NCBI RefSeq assembly: GCF_025154055.1 | Contig: NZ_JAOALK010000002.1 | Coordinates: 1-64,000, forward strand | Source of the DNA: Aquibacillus koreensis | GTDB lineage: Bacteria > Bacillota > Bacilli > Bacillales > Amphibacillaceae | Reading direction: 5' to 3' | Length of the DNA: 64,000 nt | Part shown: positions 9,092 through 16,560 of the stretch, in pieces | Numbering within the stretch: the stretch's first letter is position 1 | Layout of the letters: every line of letters starts with the position of its first letter | Position numbers and translations under genes: made by a program | The notes under the pieces: generated by a model | Databases searched by the model: none | Told to the model about the DNA's origin: nothing | The model's input: only the letters and a program-made list of their open reading frames with translations

Positions 9092-10080
9092 CAAATATTG
9101 AGGAGAAATCACTTCTAGAGGTAAAGGAAAAAATAATAGCAGTCAAAGAAGAAATAGGGAAGTTTATCGTAGGGCAAGACGAAGTAGTGGCTCATCTTCT
9201 TTTGGGGATTTTTGCACAGGGGCATGTGCTACTCGAAGGACTCCCAGGTCTTGGTAAAACCATACTTGTACGAAAAATAGCAGAAGTAATGGATTTGCGC
9301 TTTTCGCGTGTCCAATTTACTCCAGACTTAATGCCTTCCGATATCACTGGTACGAACATGATACAGCCCAATGAAGCGGGTGGACAATCATTTGTTTTCC
9401 ATGAAGGTCCTCTATTTTCAAATATTGTTCTAGCAGATGAAATAAACCGTGCAACACCCAAAACGCAGAGTGCTTTATTGGAAGCGATGGGAGAACGAAC
9501 AGTTACTGTGATGGGGGAGATGCGTCATTTGCCTGCACCATTCTTTGTTTTAGCAACACAAAACCCAATCGAGCTAGAAGGAACTTATCCATTACCAGAA
9601 GCACAAATGGACCGTTTTATAATGAAGATTGATGTTGCTTATCCCACTCGTGATGAATTGAAAGAAATTGCAAGACGGACAACAAGTCCGAAATTGCAAG
9701 GATTAGAACAACTTGTGGATGCTAATTTTGTTGTTTCTGTTCAGGAACTGGCGAAGCATATACTTGTCGCGGATCAAGTGTTGGATTATGCAGTGAACGT
9801 GATTATGGCAAGTCATCCTGAAGAGCCAAACACGTCAGAACAAGTGAAAAAGTATATTCGGTATGGCTCTGGACCAAGGGGATTACAAAGTCTTATTGCC
9901 ATTGCAAAGGTCCAAGCATTGTTTAATGGGCGCTTTAATGTTTCCATCGGTGATATTAAGAAAGTTGCGTTTCCAGTACTTCGTCACCGGTTATTTTTGA
10001 ATTTCGAAGGAGAAGCAGCTGCTATTCATACGGACGATTTAATTCGAGAAATATTAGATTCATTAGAAGAAAGGGTGTGA
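9088..10080 (+). CDS. MoxR family AAA+ ATPase (operon 1)
   Basis: MoxR ATPases are chaperone-like AAA+ machines that usually act with von Willebrand A partners. This 330-residue protein has Walker A GLPGLGKT at about residues 51-58, the MoxR-typical RVQFTPDLMPSDITGT segment, Walker B IVLADEIN at about 113-120, sensor 1 in LATQNP, the arginine-finger region QMDRF, and the helical lid with RYGSGPRGLQSL. The length is normal for the family. It starts with GTG overlapping the preceding stop by four bases and is followed five bases later by the DUF58 gene. The order MoxR-DUF58-vWA-vWA is the classical arrangement. A second, diverged copy is at 35130. Confidence 0.95.
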   Translation: MTNIEEKSLLEVKEKIIAVKEEIGKFIVGQDEVVAHLLLGIFAQGHVLLEGLPGLGKTILVRKIAEVMDLRFSRVQFTPDLMPSDITGTNMIQPNEAGGQSFVFHEGPLFSNIVLADEINRATPKTQSALLEAMGERTVTVMGEMRHLPAPFFVLATQNPIELEGTYPLPEAQMDRFIMKIDVAYPTRDELKEIARRTTSPKLQGLEQLVDANFVVSVQELAKHILVADQVLDYAVNVIMASHPEEPNTSEQVKKYIRYGSGPRGLQSLIAIAKVQALFNGRFNVSIGDIKKVAFPVLRHRLFLNFEGEAAAIHTDDLIREILDSLEERV

Positions 10081-10084
10081 GCAA

Positions 10085-10966
10085 GTGGATACGCTCTTAT
10101 CACCAATTCTCACAAAAAGATTAGCCAACTTTAAGATCACGTCGAAAAAACAAGTGCGTGGTGGACATAAGGGAGAGCGTAGGTCAAAACGACTTGGATC
10201 TTCTTTAGAATTTTCTGATTTCCGACTATATCATCCTGGTGATGACCTCAGACAAATTGACTGGAACACGGTTGCTAGAACAGGAAAATATTATATTAAA
10301 CAGTTTATGGACGAACAGGAGCTTGCTATCACAATTCACATGGATTGTACGAAGTCAATGGGAATTAACGAAGGTAAATGGCTTCGTGCAAAACAACTTG
10401 CGGCTACATTTAGCTTCCTTTCATTAGCTAACGCCGATCGTGTAGAAATTGTTCCTTTAGCTTCTCCAACACGTAGACTTCCATCTACAAAAGGAAAAGC
10501 GATGGTTAATCGAGCGTTATCCTTCATCGAAGGTATAGCTTTAGCAACGGATGATCAAACATTTGGTGAAAGTCTTATCCAAAAGTCGAAACAAGGAAGG
10601 CTTGGAGGATGCCAGATTATCATAAGTGATTTCTTAGAGGATCCAACTGACTTGTTTCATGCAATTAAACAAATGCAAGCGAAACACCAACAAGTGTTAC
10701 TGGTACAAGTTGTGCTACCAGAAGAACAGGACCCTGATTACCTTGGTGATCTGAAGCTAATTGATATAGAATCCTCTGGTGTGCGGGAAGTCTCTATGTC
10801 TCCGAGAGTTGTACAAAATTATAAGCAACTCTTTGAGGCACATATACAAAGACTACAATCCTTTTGCAATCCTCGGGGGATAGATTTTATTCAATCTCCT
10901 ACATCAGTTAGCTTAGAAAGAATGATTTTTTCTACACTGATGGGCAAGGGTTGGATCGGGAGGTGA
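10085..10966 (+). CDS. DUF58 domain protein (operon 1)
   Basis: The 293-residue soluble protein carries the DUF58 signature FRLYHPGDDLRQIDWNTVARTG at about residues 47-68 and a degenerate vWA-like core starting at ITIHMDCTKSMG, where the MIDAS-like pattern D-x-T-x-S is partly kept. Unlike the second DUF58 protein of the window (36092-37186) it has no N-terminal membrane segments. DUF58 proteins are constant partners of MoxR ATPases; their biochemical role is not settled. The start is GTG at 10085, five bases behind the MoxR stop, and the stop lies inside the binding site of the next gene. Confidence 0.9.
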   Translation: MDTLLSPILTKRLANFKITSKKQVRGGHKGERRSKRLGSSLEFSDFRLYHPGDDLRQIDWNTVARTGKYYIKQFMDEQELAITIHMDCTKSMGINEGKWLRAKQLAATFSFLSLANADRVEIVPLASPTRRLPSTKGKAMVNRALSFIEGIALATDDQTFGESLIQKSKQGRLGGCQIIISDFLEDPTDLFHAIKQMQAKHQQVLLVQVVLPEEQDPDYLGDLKLIDIESSGVREVSMSPRVVQNYKQLFEAHIQRLQSFCNPRGIDFIQSPTSVSLERMIFSTLMGKGWIGR

Positions 10967-10970
10967 TAAT

Positions 10971-12791
10971 ATGGGGTTTCTAGCACCAATATCCTTCTGG
11001 TTTTTGAGTGCAATAGCAGTATTACTATTATTCTATTTTTTTAAGAAGCAATATGAGGATCAGCCGGTCTCATGGATTTATTTATGGGAACGAACAATGA
11101 AAGAATGGGAAACAGATCGTTGGTGGAAAAAGCTTCAAAAAAACATCTTATTGCTATTACAAGTATTATTTCTACTATTTCTGATATTTTCACTAACACG
11201 TCCATTTATGGAAGGGACAGAAATACGTGGTGATCATCTCGTTGTTATTATTGATTCCTCTGCGACAATGTCCACACAAGTAAATGATCAAACTCGTTTT
11301 GATCAGGTGAAAACAGAGATTATGCAATTAATAAATCAACTGGGAAAAGACCATCGCGTGAGTGTTATTGATGCACAAACAACACCTGTACTACTTTTTG
11401 CTAATGAGACAAATTTACAAGACGCAAAAAGCGAGGTTTCGTCGTTGAACCTATCCTATCAACAAGAAAATATGAGAGAAAGTATCAATTTGGCGCAAGC
11501 GTTGCTTGGTAATGATTCCGGTGAGATTCATATTTTTTCAGATCAGTTGAAGGAAAATAATCTTGAAACACCAATTAATAATCATCTTGTCGTCCATAAT
11601 ATTGATGGAGAATTAGAAAATATATCACTCCAATCTTTTGGAGTGAAGCAAATTGGTGAATCTGTATCAGCAATTGTCACTATAGAAAACCAAAGCAATA
11701 TCGATCGAGAAGTGAGGGTAACGGTATCTGGTGCGAATGGGATACTAGAAGAAGTTAGTGCATTGATTCCAATAGGTGAGCAAAGAACACTTACAATAGA
11801 GAGAATGGAAATTAGCGATTATTACGAAGCGAAAATTGGAGAGGATGCATATTCTCTAGATAATCACGTGTACGCTTTCCTACCAAGCAAACAAGAAACC
11901 ACCCTTTACTTAGTTGGAGATGTTCATCCTTTTATGGAAAGAGCTCTACAGTCTACAGGAGTAGAAACGATTACCTTATCAAAAGAGGATAGCGCCACTT
12001 ATACTTATCCAGATGAGCAAGAAGCGATCTATGTAGTAGCGGGAGTGATGGAATCAGAATGGCCGAAGGGTGCGAAATTAGTTCTCTCTCCTAAAGAGGG
12101 TGGCTCTTTTGAAATTAGGGAAAAGGTAGAACTTGCTTATCAACTACAGATTTTGGAAGATGATCCAATTATGCAGTACACAAATTTGGATCATATGTAT
12201 TTATCAAAAGCATATCAGGTTGGAAATTGGAATGGGTTAGAACCAATTGTGAAAAGTGATGACCAAACCATACTTGCAAAAGGAAACTATCAACAAGCAC
12301 CTATCGTTATGTTTCCTTTAGATTTACAAGATTCGGATTGGCCTCTACATCCTGGTTTTCCAATATTACTTGCCAACAGCTTGGAATTTTTGACGGAAAA
12401 TAAAGAGTTGGGATACTTTGACCCCATGGAACGGACCGAAATACAACTTTTTCCATCTACAACAGAGGCAATCATTGAAACGGTTGATGGAGACAATATA
12501 AGTGAAATCGACCAGGGTGATTCAATGCTAACAGCTCCAAGTGTACCTGGTTTATATCAACTGCATGAGAAGAGTGCTAATGGGTCCGTGTTTCGTGCCT
12601 TCGTCGTGCAAGTCCCACATCAAGAACGCGTGATAGAGGAAAGCAATTCTTTTTCGATCTCGGGTGAGGGAGAACAAACATCCTCTATCGCCTTTTCAAA
12701 GTTCGAGTTATGGAGAATATTAGCAACGATCGCATTACTGATTCTGTTTATAGAGTGGGAGGTGTATCGACGTGGCATTTCAACTCGATAA
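10971..12791 (+). CDS. BatA-like membrane vWA protein
   Basis: The 606-residue protein starts with the hydrophobic N-terminal pair found in BatA/aerotolerance proteins (about residues 5-24 and 57-76; the opening MGFLAPISFWFLSAIAVLLL is diagnostic). A vWA domain follows with the metal site D95-S-S97-A-T99, a variant of the usual D-x-S-x-S. The middle is beta-rich, a GATase-like stretch is possible at about 305-480, and the C-terminus ends with one membrane segment at about 580-597. Its binding site GGGAGGTGAT overlaps the DUF58 stop. The next gene starts 20 bases before this one ends. It is likely anchored with its vWA domain in contact with the MoxR ATPase; the topology is inferred. Confidence 0.88.
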   Translation: MGFLAPISFWFLSAIAVLLLFYFFKKQYEDQPVSWIYLWERTMKEWETDRWWKKLQKNILLLLQVLFLLFLIFSLTRPFMEGTEIRGDHLVVIIDSSATMSTQVNDQTRFDQVKTEIMQLINQLGKDHRVSVIDAQTTPVLLFANETNLQDAKSEVSSLNLSYQQENMRESINLAQALLGNDSGEIHIFSDQLKENNLETPINNHLVVHNIDGELENISLQSFGVKQIGESVSAIVTIENQSNIDREVRVTVSGANGILEEVSALIPIGEQRTLTIERMEISDYYEAKIGEDAYSLDNHVYAFLPSKQETTLYLVGDVHPFMERALQSTGVETITLSKEDSATYTYPDEQEAIYVVAGVMESEWPKGAKLVLSPKEGGSFEIREKVELAYQLQILEDDPIMQYTNLDHMYLSKAYQVGNWNGLEPIVKSDDQTILAKGNYQQAPIVMFPLDLQDSDWPLHPGFPILLANSLEFLTENKELGYFDPMERTEIQLFPSTTEAIIETVDGDNISEIDQGDSMLTAPSVPGLYQLHEKSANGSVFRAFVVQVPHQERVIEESNSFSISGEGEQTSSIAFSKFELWRILATIALLILFIEWEVYRRGISTR

Positions 12792-15600
12792 TCCTCTTTG
12801 GTTACTAGCGTTTATCCCAGTAATTATTGTCATGGGCATGTACTGGAGAAAAAATAGAATCACTATTGGAGTAAGGAAAATAGGATTACTATTTATTCGA
12901 ACGATTGTATTTTCGCTTCTTATTCTAGCATTGGCGGGCGTACAAATACTATGGCCAATTCAACATATGGCAACTGTATTCGTGGTAGACCGTTCCTATA
13001 GCATGATTGATCAGGAAGAAAACGCACTTAAACAGATTCAAAATACCATAGAACAAAAGGATGCAGAAGACCTTGCTGGTGTCATTTCAACGGCTAACAG
13101 AGCTGCTATTGAGATTCCATTAAACAATCGAAATCGGTCCATCGAAGATTTTCAAACGGAAACAAATCGTTCCTATACGAATTTAGCTGCAGGGTTACAG
13201 CTGGCAGGGAGTTTATTTTCAAGCAATGATCAAGGTAGATTAATCCTAATGACGGATGGTAATGAGAATATTGGAGATGCGGTCCAACAAGCAACGTTGC
13301 TACAAAAGCAAGGATATATTGTGAATGTGCTACCACTAGAATCAGTCTACAGGGAAGATGTGGCTATTGACTCTTTTGATGTTCCCGAAAATATGTATCT
13401 AGGTGAACAAGCTGATATAGCATTAACGATAAGTAGTAGCTTGAATACTAATGTTCAGGTGCGTGTAAAGCAAAATGGAGAGTTAATTTCTGATCAAACT
13501 ATTGATGTAAGAGAAGGAACGAATCAGATTTCTTTTCAACATATCGTTGCTGAAGATGGATTTCAGACATTTGAAGCAGAAATTATAGCGGAAGGTGATG
13601 CAGTAGCAGAGAATAATCAGCTTGCAGCATTTACGGAAACAAAAGGTATTCCTCGGGTATTAGTTGTTGAGGGGAAGGCGGATGCGTCAAAGAATCTAGT
13701 TGAATCATTGGAGGCTTCTGCAATACAAACGGAAACCATTCCTGCTGCATTATTGCCTGGGCAATTGAGTAACTATCTCCATTATGACTCTATTGTGCTA
13801 AGCGATGTATCGGCGCATATGATTTCTGAACATCAGATGCTATTAATTGAAAATGCAGTAAAAGATTTTGGTGTGGGTTTAATCATGACTGGTGGTGACC
13901 AGTCATTTGGTGTTGGTGGTTATTATAAAACCCCGATTGAAAAAGCGTTACCTGTTGATATGGATATTCAAGGGAAAAATGAACTTCCATCACTAGGTTT
14001 AGTCATTGTACTCGACAAGTCAGGAAGTATGTCTGGAAATAAAATTGCACTTGCACGTGAAGCGGCAGCAAGATCGATTGATTTATTAAGGGAAAAGGAT
14101 AATTTAGGTGTGATCGCTTTCGACTCAACTCCATGGCAAGTAGTAGAAACTGGACCGATAGAAGATAAAGAAGCAGTGATGGATAAAGTTCGATCTATTA
14201 TTGCAAGTGGCGGCACAGATATATTCACCCCAACACAACAAGCTTTTAACCAACTTGAAGCATTGGAGTTAAAGCGAAAACATATTATTCTATTAACGGA
14301 TGGTCAGTCAGCTGCTACCCTCGATTATCCAAGTATGATTGAACAAGGATTAGAAGAAGGCATTACACTTTCAACGGTAGCGATAGGTTTGGAAGCAGAT
14401 GGACCATTACTTGAAGAAATGGCTCAACTAGGTGGAGGACGTTTTTATCAGGTGCAAAATGATTCTACGATTCCGACCATTCTTTCAAGAGAGACAGCTT
14501 TAATAACACGCACGTATATTGAGGATAATCCATTCTATCCCAAATTAGCGAATGAAATGGAATGGTCTAATTACTTCCTTGAAGGCGTACCTGAAATGAA
14601 TGCATATATCGCAACGACACCGAAACAACGAGCACAGCATGTACTAGTAAGTGAAAAAGATGATCCTGTATTAACAAGGTGGCAATACGGACTAGGTAGG
14701 TCTGTGGCGTGGACGACTGACTTAACTGGTGCATGGGCGGGTGGTTGGCCGGAGTGGAGTGGTTGGTCTCCGTTATGGAATGATATTGTAACTTGGACTT
14801 TTCCACAATATGAGCAAAAAGCATATCAAGTAGAACAATCGAACGAGGGGAATGAAGTGAAACTCCAAGTCACAACCCCAGACGATGTTAATTCCACACT
14901 TGAGGCGAGTCTCGTGAGTGATAGCGGAGAAGAAGTCGATGTTCATTTGGATCCTATAAGACCTGGAGAATACCAAGGTACTTACACTACTGACGAGCAA
15001 GGTGTTTATTTTCTTCAGCTAACGGAAGAACAAGGAGAAGAAGTAGTAGGAACTTCCAAAACAGGCATTGTTGTACCTTATTCAGAAGAATATACGTATA
15101 AGCCTACTAGCATGGATAAGCTTGATCAAATTGCTACTGCTGGTGGTGGAAAGGTTATGGAGAACCTTGACGAGGCATTTTCCTCTGAAGGGGTTGAGCA
15201 GCGTTATGACAAACAAGATTTATTTTACATTTTGTTAATAGCTACGTTACTTTTATTCTTGGTGGATGTTGCCATTAGAAGGTTTCGTTTTCGTTTTGAA
15301 TTTAGTACCAAGTTCGATGAAAAAAGAAATCAAACAAAGCAGAAACTGCAAGAATCTGCTAATAAAAGAACTTCTCAATTAAGTCAACTGAAAAAGGCTT
15401 CAACGAAAAGAACAACGAAAAGCAAGGCTGATCCTATGAAAAGCAATTCAATAGAAAGTAAGCCTTTTGTCATTAAACCTACACCAAAAAGTAAAGAAAA
15501 TTTTGTTAGGGAATACCCAAGTGGTACAAAGCCGAATGGTATTGAGAATAAGGAAGACAGATTCGCAAGATTGTTAGATGCAAAAAATCGAAAGAAGTAA
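12772..15600 (+). CDS. membrane protein with two vWA domains and a GATase-like domain
   Basis: This 942-residue protein closes the operon. Two N-terminal membrane segments (about 8-24 and 36-58) precede a first vWA domain with metal site D73-R-S75-Y-S77. A beta-sandwich and a GATase1-like region (about 295-405, with LIMTGGDQSFGVGGY) lead to a second vWA domain with a full MIDAS: D415-K-S417-G-S419, the Thr in GGTDIF and the Asp in LTDGQSA. A membrane segment lies near 818-837, and the last 100 residues are a strongly basic, probably cytoplasmic tail. The start is GTG at 12772, supported by GGGAGGTG nine bases upstream and inside the previous gene. This combination resembles MoxR-linked large vWA proteins. 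Confidence 0.88.
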   Translation: MAFQLDNPLWLLAFIPVIIVMGMYWRKNRITIGVRKIGLLFIRTIVFSLLILALAGVQILWPIQHMATVFVVDRSYSMIDQEENALKQIQNTIEQKDAEDLAGVISTANRAAIEIPLNNRNRSIEDFQTETNRSYTNLAAGLQLAGSLFSSNDQGRLILMTDGNENIGDAVQQATLLQKQGYIVNVLPLESVYREDVAIDSFDVPENMYLGEQADIALTISSSLNTNVQVRVKQNGELISDQTIDVREGTNQISFQHIVAEDGFQTFEAEIIAEGDAVAENNQLAAFTETKGIPRVLVVEGKADASKNLVESLEASAIQTETIPAALLPGQLSNYLHYDSIVLSDVSAHMISEHQMLLIENAVKDFGVGLIMTGGDQSFGVGGYYKTPIEKALPVDMDIQGKNELPSLGLVIVLDKSGSMSGNKIALAREAAARSIDLLREKDNLGVIAFDSTPWQVVETGPIEDKEAVMDKVRSIIASGGTDIFTPTQQAFNQLEALELKRKHIILLTDGQSAATLDYPSMIEQGLEEGITLSTVAIGLEADGPLLEEMAQLGGGRFYQVQNDSTIPTILSRETALITRTYIEDNPFYPKLANEMEWSNYFLEGVPEMNAYIATTPKQRAQHVLVSEKDDPVLTRWQYGLGRSVAWTTDLTGAWAGGWPEWSGWSPLWNDIVTWTFPQYEQKAYQVEQSNEGNEVKLQVTTPDDVNSTLEASLVSDSGEEVDVHLDPIRPGEYQGTYTTDEQGVYFLQLTEEQGEEVVGTSKTGIVVPYSEEYTYKPTSMDKLDQIATAGGGKVMENLDEAFSSEGVEQRYDKQDLFYILLIATLLLFLVDVAIRRFRFRFEFSTKFDEKRNQTKQKLQESANKRTSQLSQLKKASTKRTTKSKADPMKSNSIESKPFVIKPTPKSKENFVREYPSGTKPNGIENKEDRFARLLDAKNRKK

Positions 15601-15603
15601 CAA

Positions 15604-15634
15604 AAAAGCGCTTGGGCCAGTGGCCTAAGCGCTT
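15604..15634 (-). terminator. strong hairpin between convergent genes
   Basis: AAGCGCTTGGGCC pairs with GGCCTAAGCGCTT around a three-base loop (one G-T wobble). On the minus strand it is followed by six T, so it is a complete terminator for the small minus-strand gene. On the plus strand it follows the vWA operon directly but lacks a T run, so it may stop that operon less well. Confidence 0.85.
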
Positions 15635-15662
15635 CATAAATTATTGGGATTTTTAATAGATG

Positions 15663-15809
15663 TTACATTAGATCGTAAACAGATTCTTCAAAGTAGAGCC
15701 AGTGGAAATATTCGACTTCTTCATCCGACATAGATAGAACTTCTTTTTCATTAAATTTGTTATAGTCTAAAAGGTGTTCAATTTTGTCATTGCGTTCTAT
15801 TTGGCTCAT
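15663..15809 (-). CDS. small acidic protein, copy 1 of a tandem pair
   Basis: The 48-residue protein begins MSQIERNDKIEH and ends HWLYFEESVYDLM. It is acidic (DEEVEY), has no membrane segment or Cys, and looks helical. I know no firm family; it has the size and charge of the small BH0509-type Bacillaceae proteins, but that is only a resemblance. Two adjacent ATGs exist; the second is preferred because GGAGG lies six bases before it. A second gene at 16089-16235 encodes a protein identical over most of its length, including the whole C-terminal HWLYFEESVYDLM. A promoter and a cre-like site lie upstream. Confidence 0.72.
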   Translation of the reverse strand: MSQIERNDKIEHLLDYNKFNEKEVLSMSDEEVEYFHWLYFEESVYDLM

Positions 15810-15856
15810 CATAATCCTCCTAGATAAACCTTCTATAGAGAAGTGTTTATATTATT

Positions 15857-15870
15857 TGTAAGCGTTTACT
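15857..15870. promoter_or_regulatory. cre-like site (CcpA) of copy 1
   Basis: TGTAAGCGTTTACT matches the catabolite-responsive element consensus TGWAANCGNTNWCA except at the last base. It lies 15-28 bases downstream of the -10 hexamer at 15885-15890 (minus strand), a position expected to block transcription when CcpA binds. Confidence 0.6.
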
Positions 15871-15884
15871 TATTTCTTAACTTT

Positions 15885-15913
15885 ATTATATATCTCAAAA
15901 TTAGATTATTCAA
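15885..15913 (-). promoter_or_regulatory. SigA-type promoter of copy 1, with inverted repeat
   Basis: On the minus strand TTGAAT and TATAAT are separated by 17 bases. The promoter is overlapped by an inverted repeat (TCTCAAAAT, 17 bases, ATTTTGAGA; 15893-15927) that could be an operator. The same promoter is found upstream of copy 2. Confidence 0.65.
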
Positions 15914-16043
15914 ATATCATTTTGAGATTGGTTTTGAAGGAAGTGATATGCTATGTCGAATAGCTTCATCCTAATTTAGGTCATTAATTCCTGTATCTAG
16001 GTAATGCGCCCGCCTTAATGGCAAACAGGTCTTAAAAGAGACT

Positions 16044-16074
16044 AAAAAACAGCCCCTGCAACGCAGGAACTGTT
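16044..16074 (-). terminator. terminator of small gene copy 2
   Basis: On the minus strand a stem AACAGTTCCTGC / GCAGGGGCTGTT, with two mismatches, is followed by TTTTTT. Confidence 0.8.
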
Positions 16075-16088
16075 AATATTTCATATAT

Positions 16089-16235
16089 TTACATTAGATC
16101 ATAAACGGATTCTTCAAAATAAAGCCAATGGAAGTATTCAATTTGTTCGTCAGACATATTTAAAACATCTTCTCTGTTAAATTTGTTTTGCTCCCATAAG
16201 TGTTCCATCTTATCATTTCGTTCTACTTGGCTCAT
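16089..16235 (-). CDS. small acidic protein, copy 2 of a tandem pair
   Basis: The 48-residue protein (start MSQVERNDKMEH, end HWLYFEESVYDLM) aligns without gaps to the product of 15663-15809; differences are concentrated in residues 4-33 and are mostly conservative. The stop codon context, the length and the upstream region are also shared, so the pair arose by tandem duplication of a unit of about 425 bp. The binding site GGGGGAT lies before the ATG. It has its own terminator and promoter. The function is unknown. Purifying constraint on the C-terminus suggests a real product. Confidence 0.72.
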   Translation of the reverse strand: MSQVERNDKMEHLWEQNKFNREDVLNMSDEQIEYFHWLYFEESVYDLM

Positions 16236-16271
16236 CCTAAATCCCCCTCGTATAACCTTCTGTCCCAGTTA

Positions 16272-16285
16272 TGTAATCGCTTACT
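16272..16285. promoter_or_regulatory. degenerate cre-like site of copy 2
   Basis: TGTAATCGCTTACT occupies the same position relative to promoter and gene as the better cre site of copy 1. The central CG and both flanking half-sites are kept. Confidence 0.45.
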
Positions 16286-16299
16286 TATAGATTAAGTTA

Positions 16300-16328
16300 A
16301 TTATATATCTCATAGCGAGATTAATCAA
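16300..16328 (-). promoter_or_regulatory. SigA-type promoter of copy 2
   Basis: On the minus strand TTGATT and TATAAT are 17 bases apart. The spacer contains the inverted repeat ATCTC-GCTAT-GAGAT. The block CAAATATCATTTTGAGA upstream is identical to that of copy 1. Confidence 0.65.
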
Positions 16329-16517
16329 ATATCATTTTGAGAACGATTTTTCGGATAGTAATATATTTTCGTTATATTAAATGCTTTTTAGTCTTTAAAT
16401 TAGACTGAAAGATTATATAAAGGTTAAGGAATGTCTGGAAAGTACTGTTTCAGCAAGCTTTTAGTTAACTCACTACACATAAATGAAATTATAGAAAAAG
16501 TATCGAACATACCATGA

Positions 16518-16523
16518 TATAAT
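16518..16523 (+). promoter_or_regulatory. extended -10 element before the Tet(M)-like gene
   Basis: TATAAT preceded by TG-A forms an extended -10 about 38 bases before the start codon. No good -35 hexamer is seen. Confidence 0.5.
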
Positions 16524-16560
16524 AGTATAAAAACAACATGATACGGACTTGAGGTGAAGG

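Noticed and set aside
9192-9461. Minus-strand reading frame of 89 codons inside the MoxR gene
   Set aside because: It lies fully inside a well-supported gene, has no binding site and looks like antisense to the conserved ATPase core.
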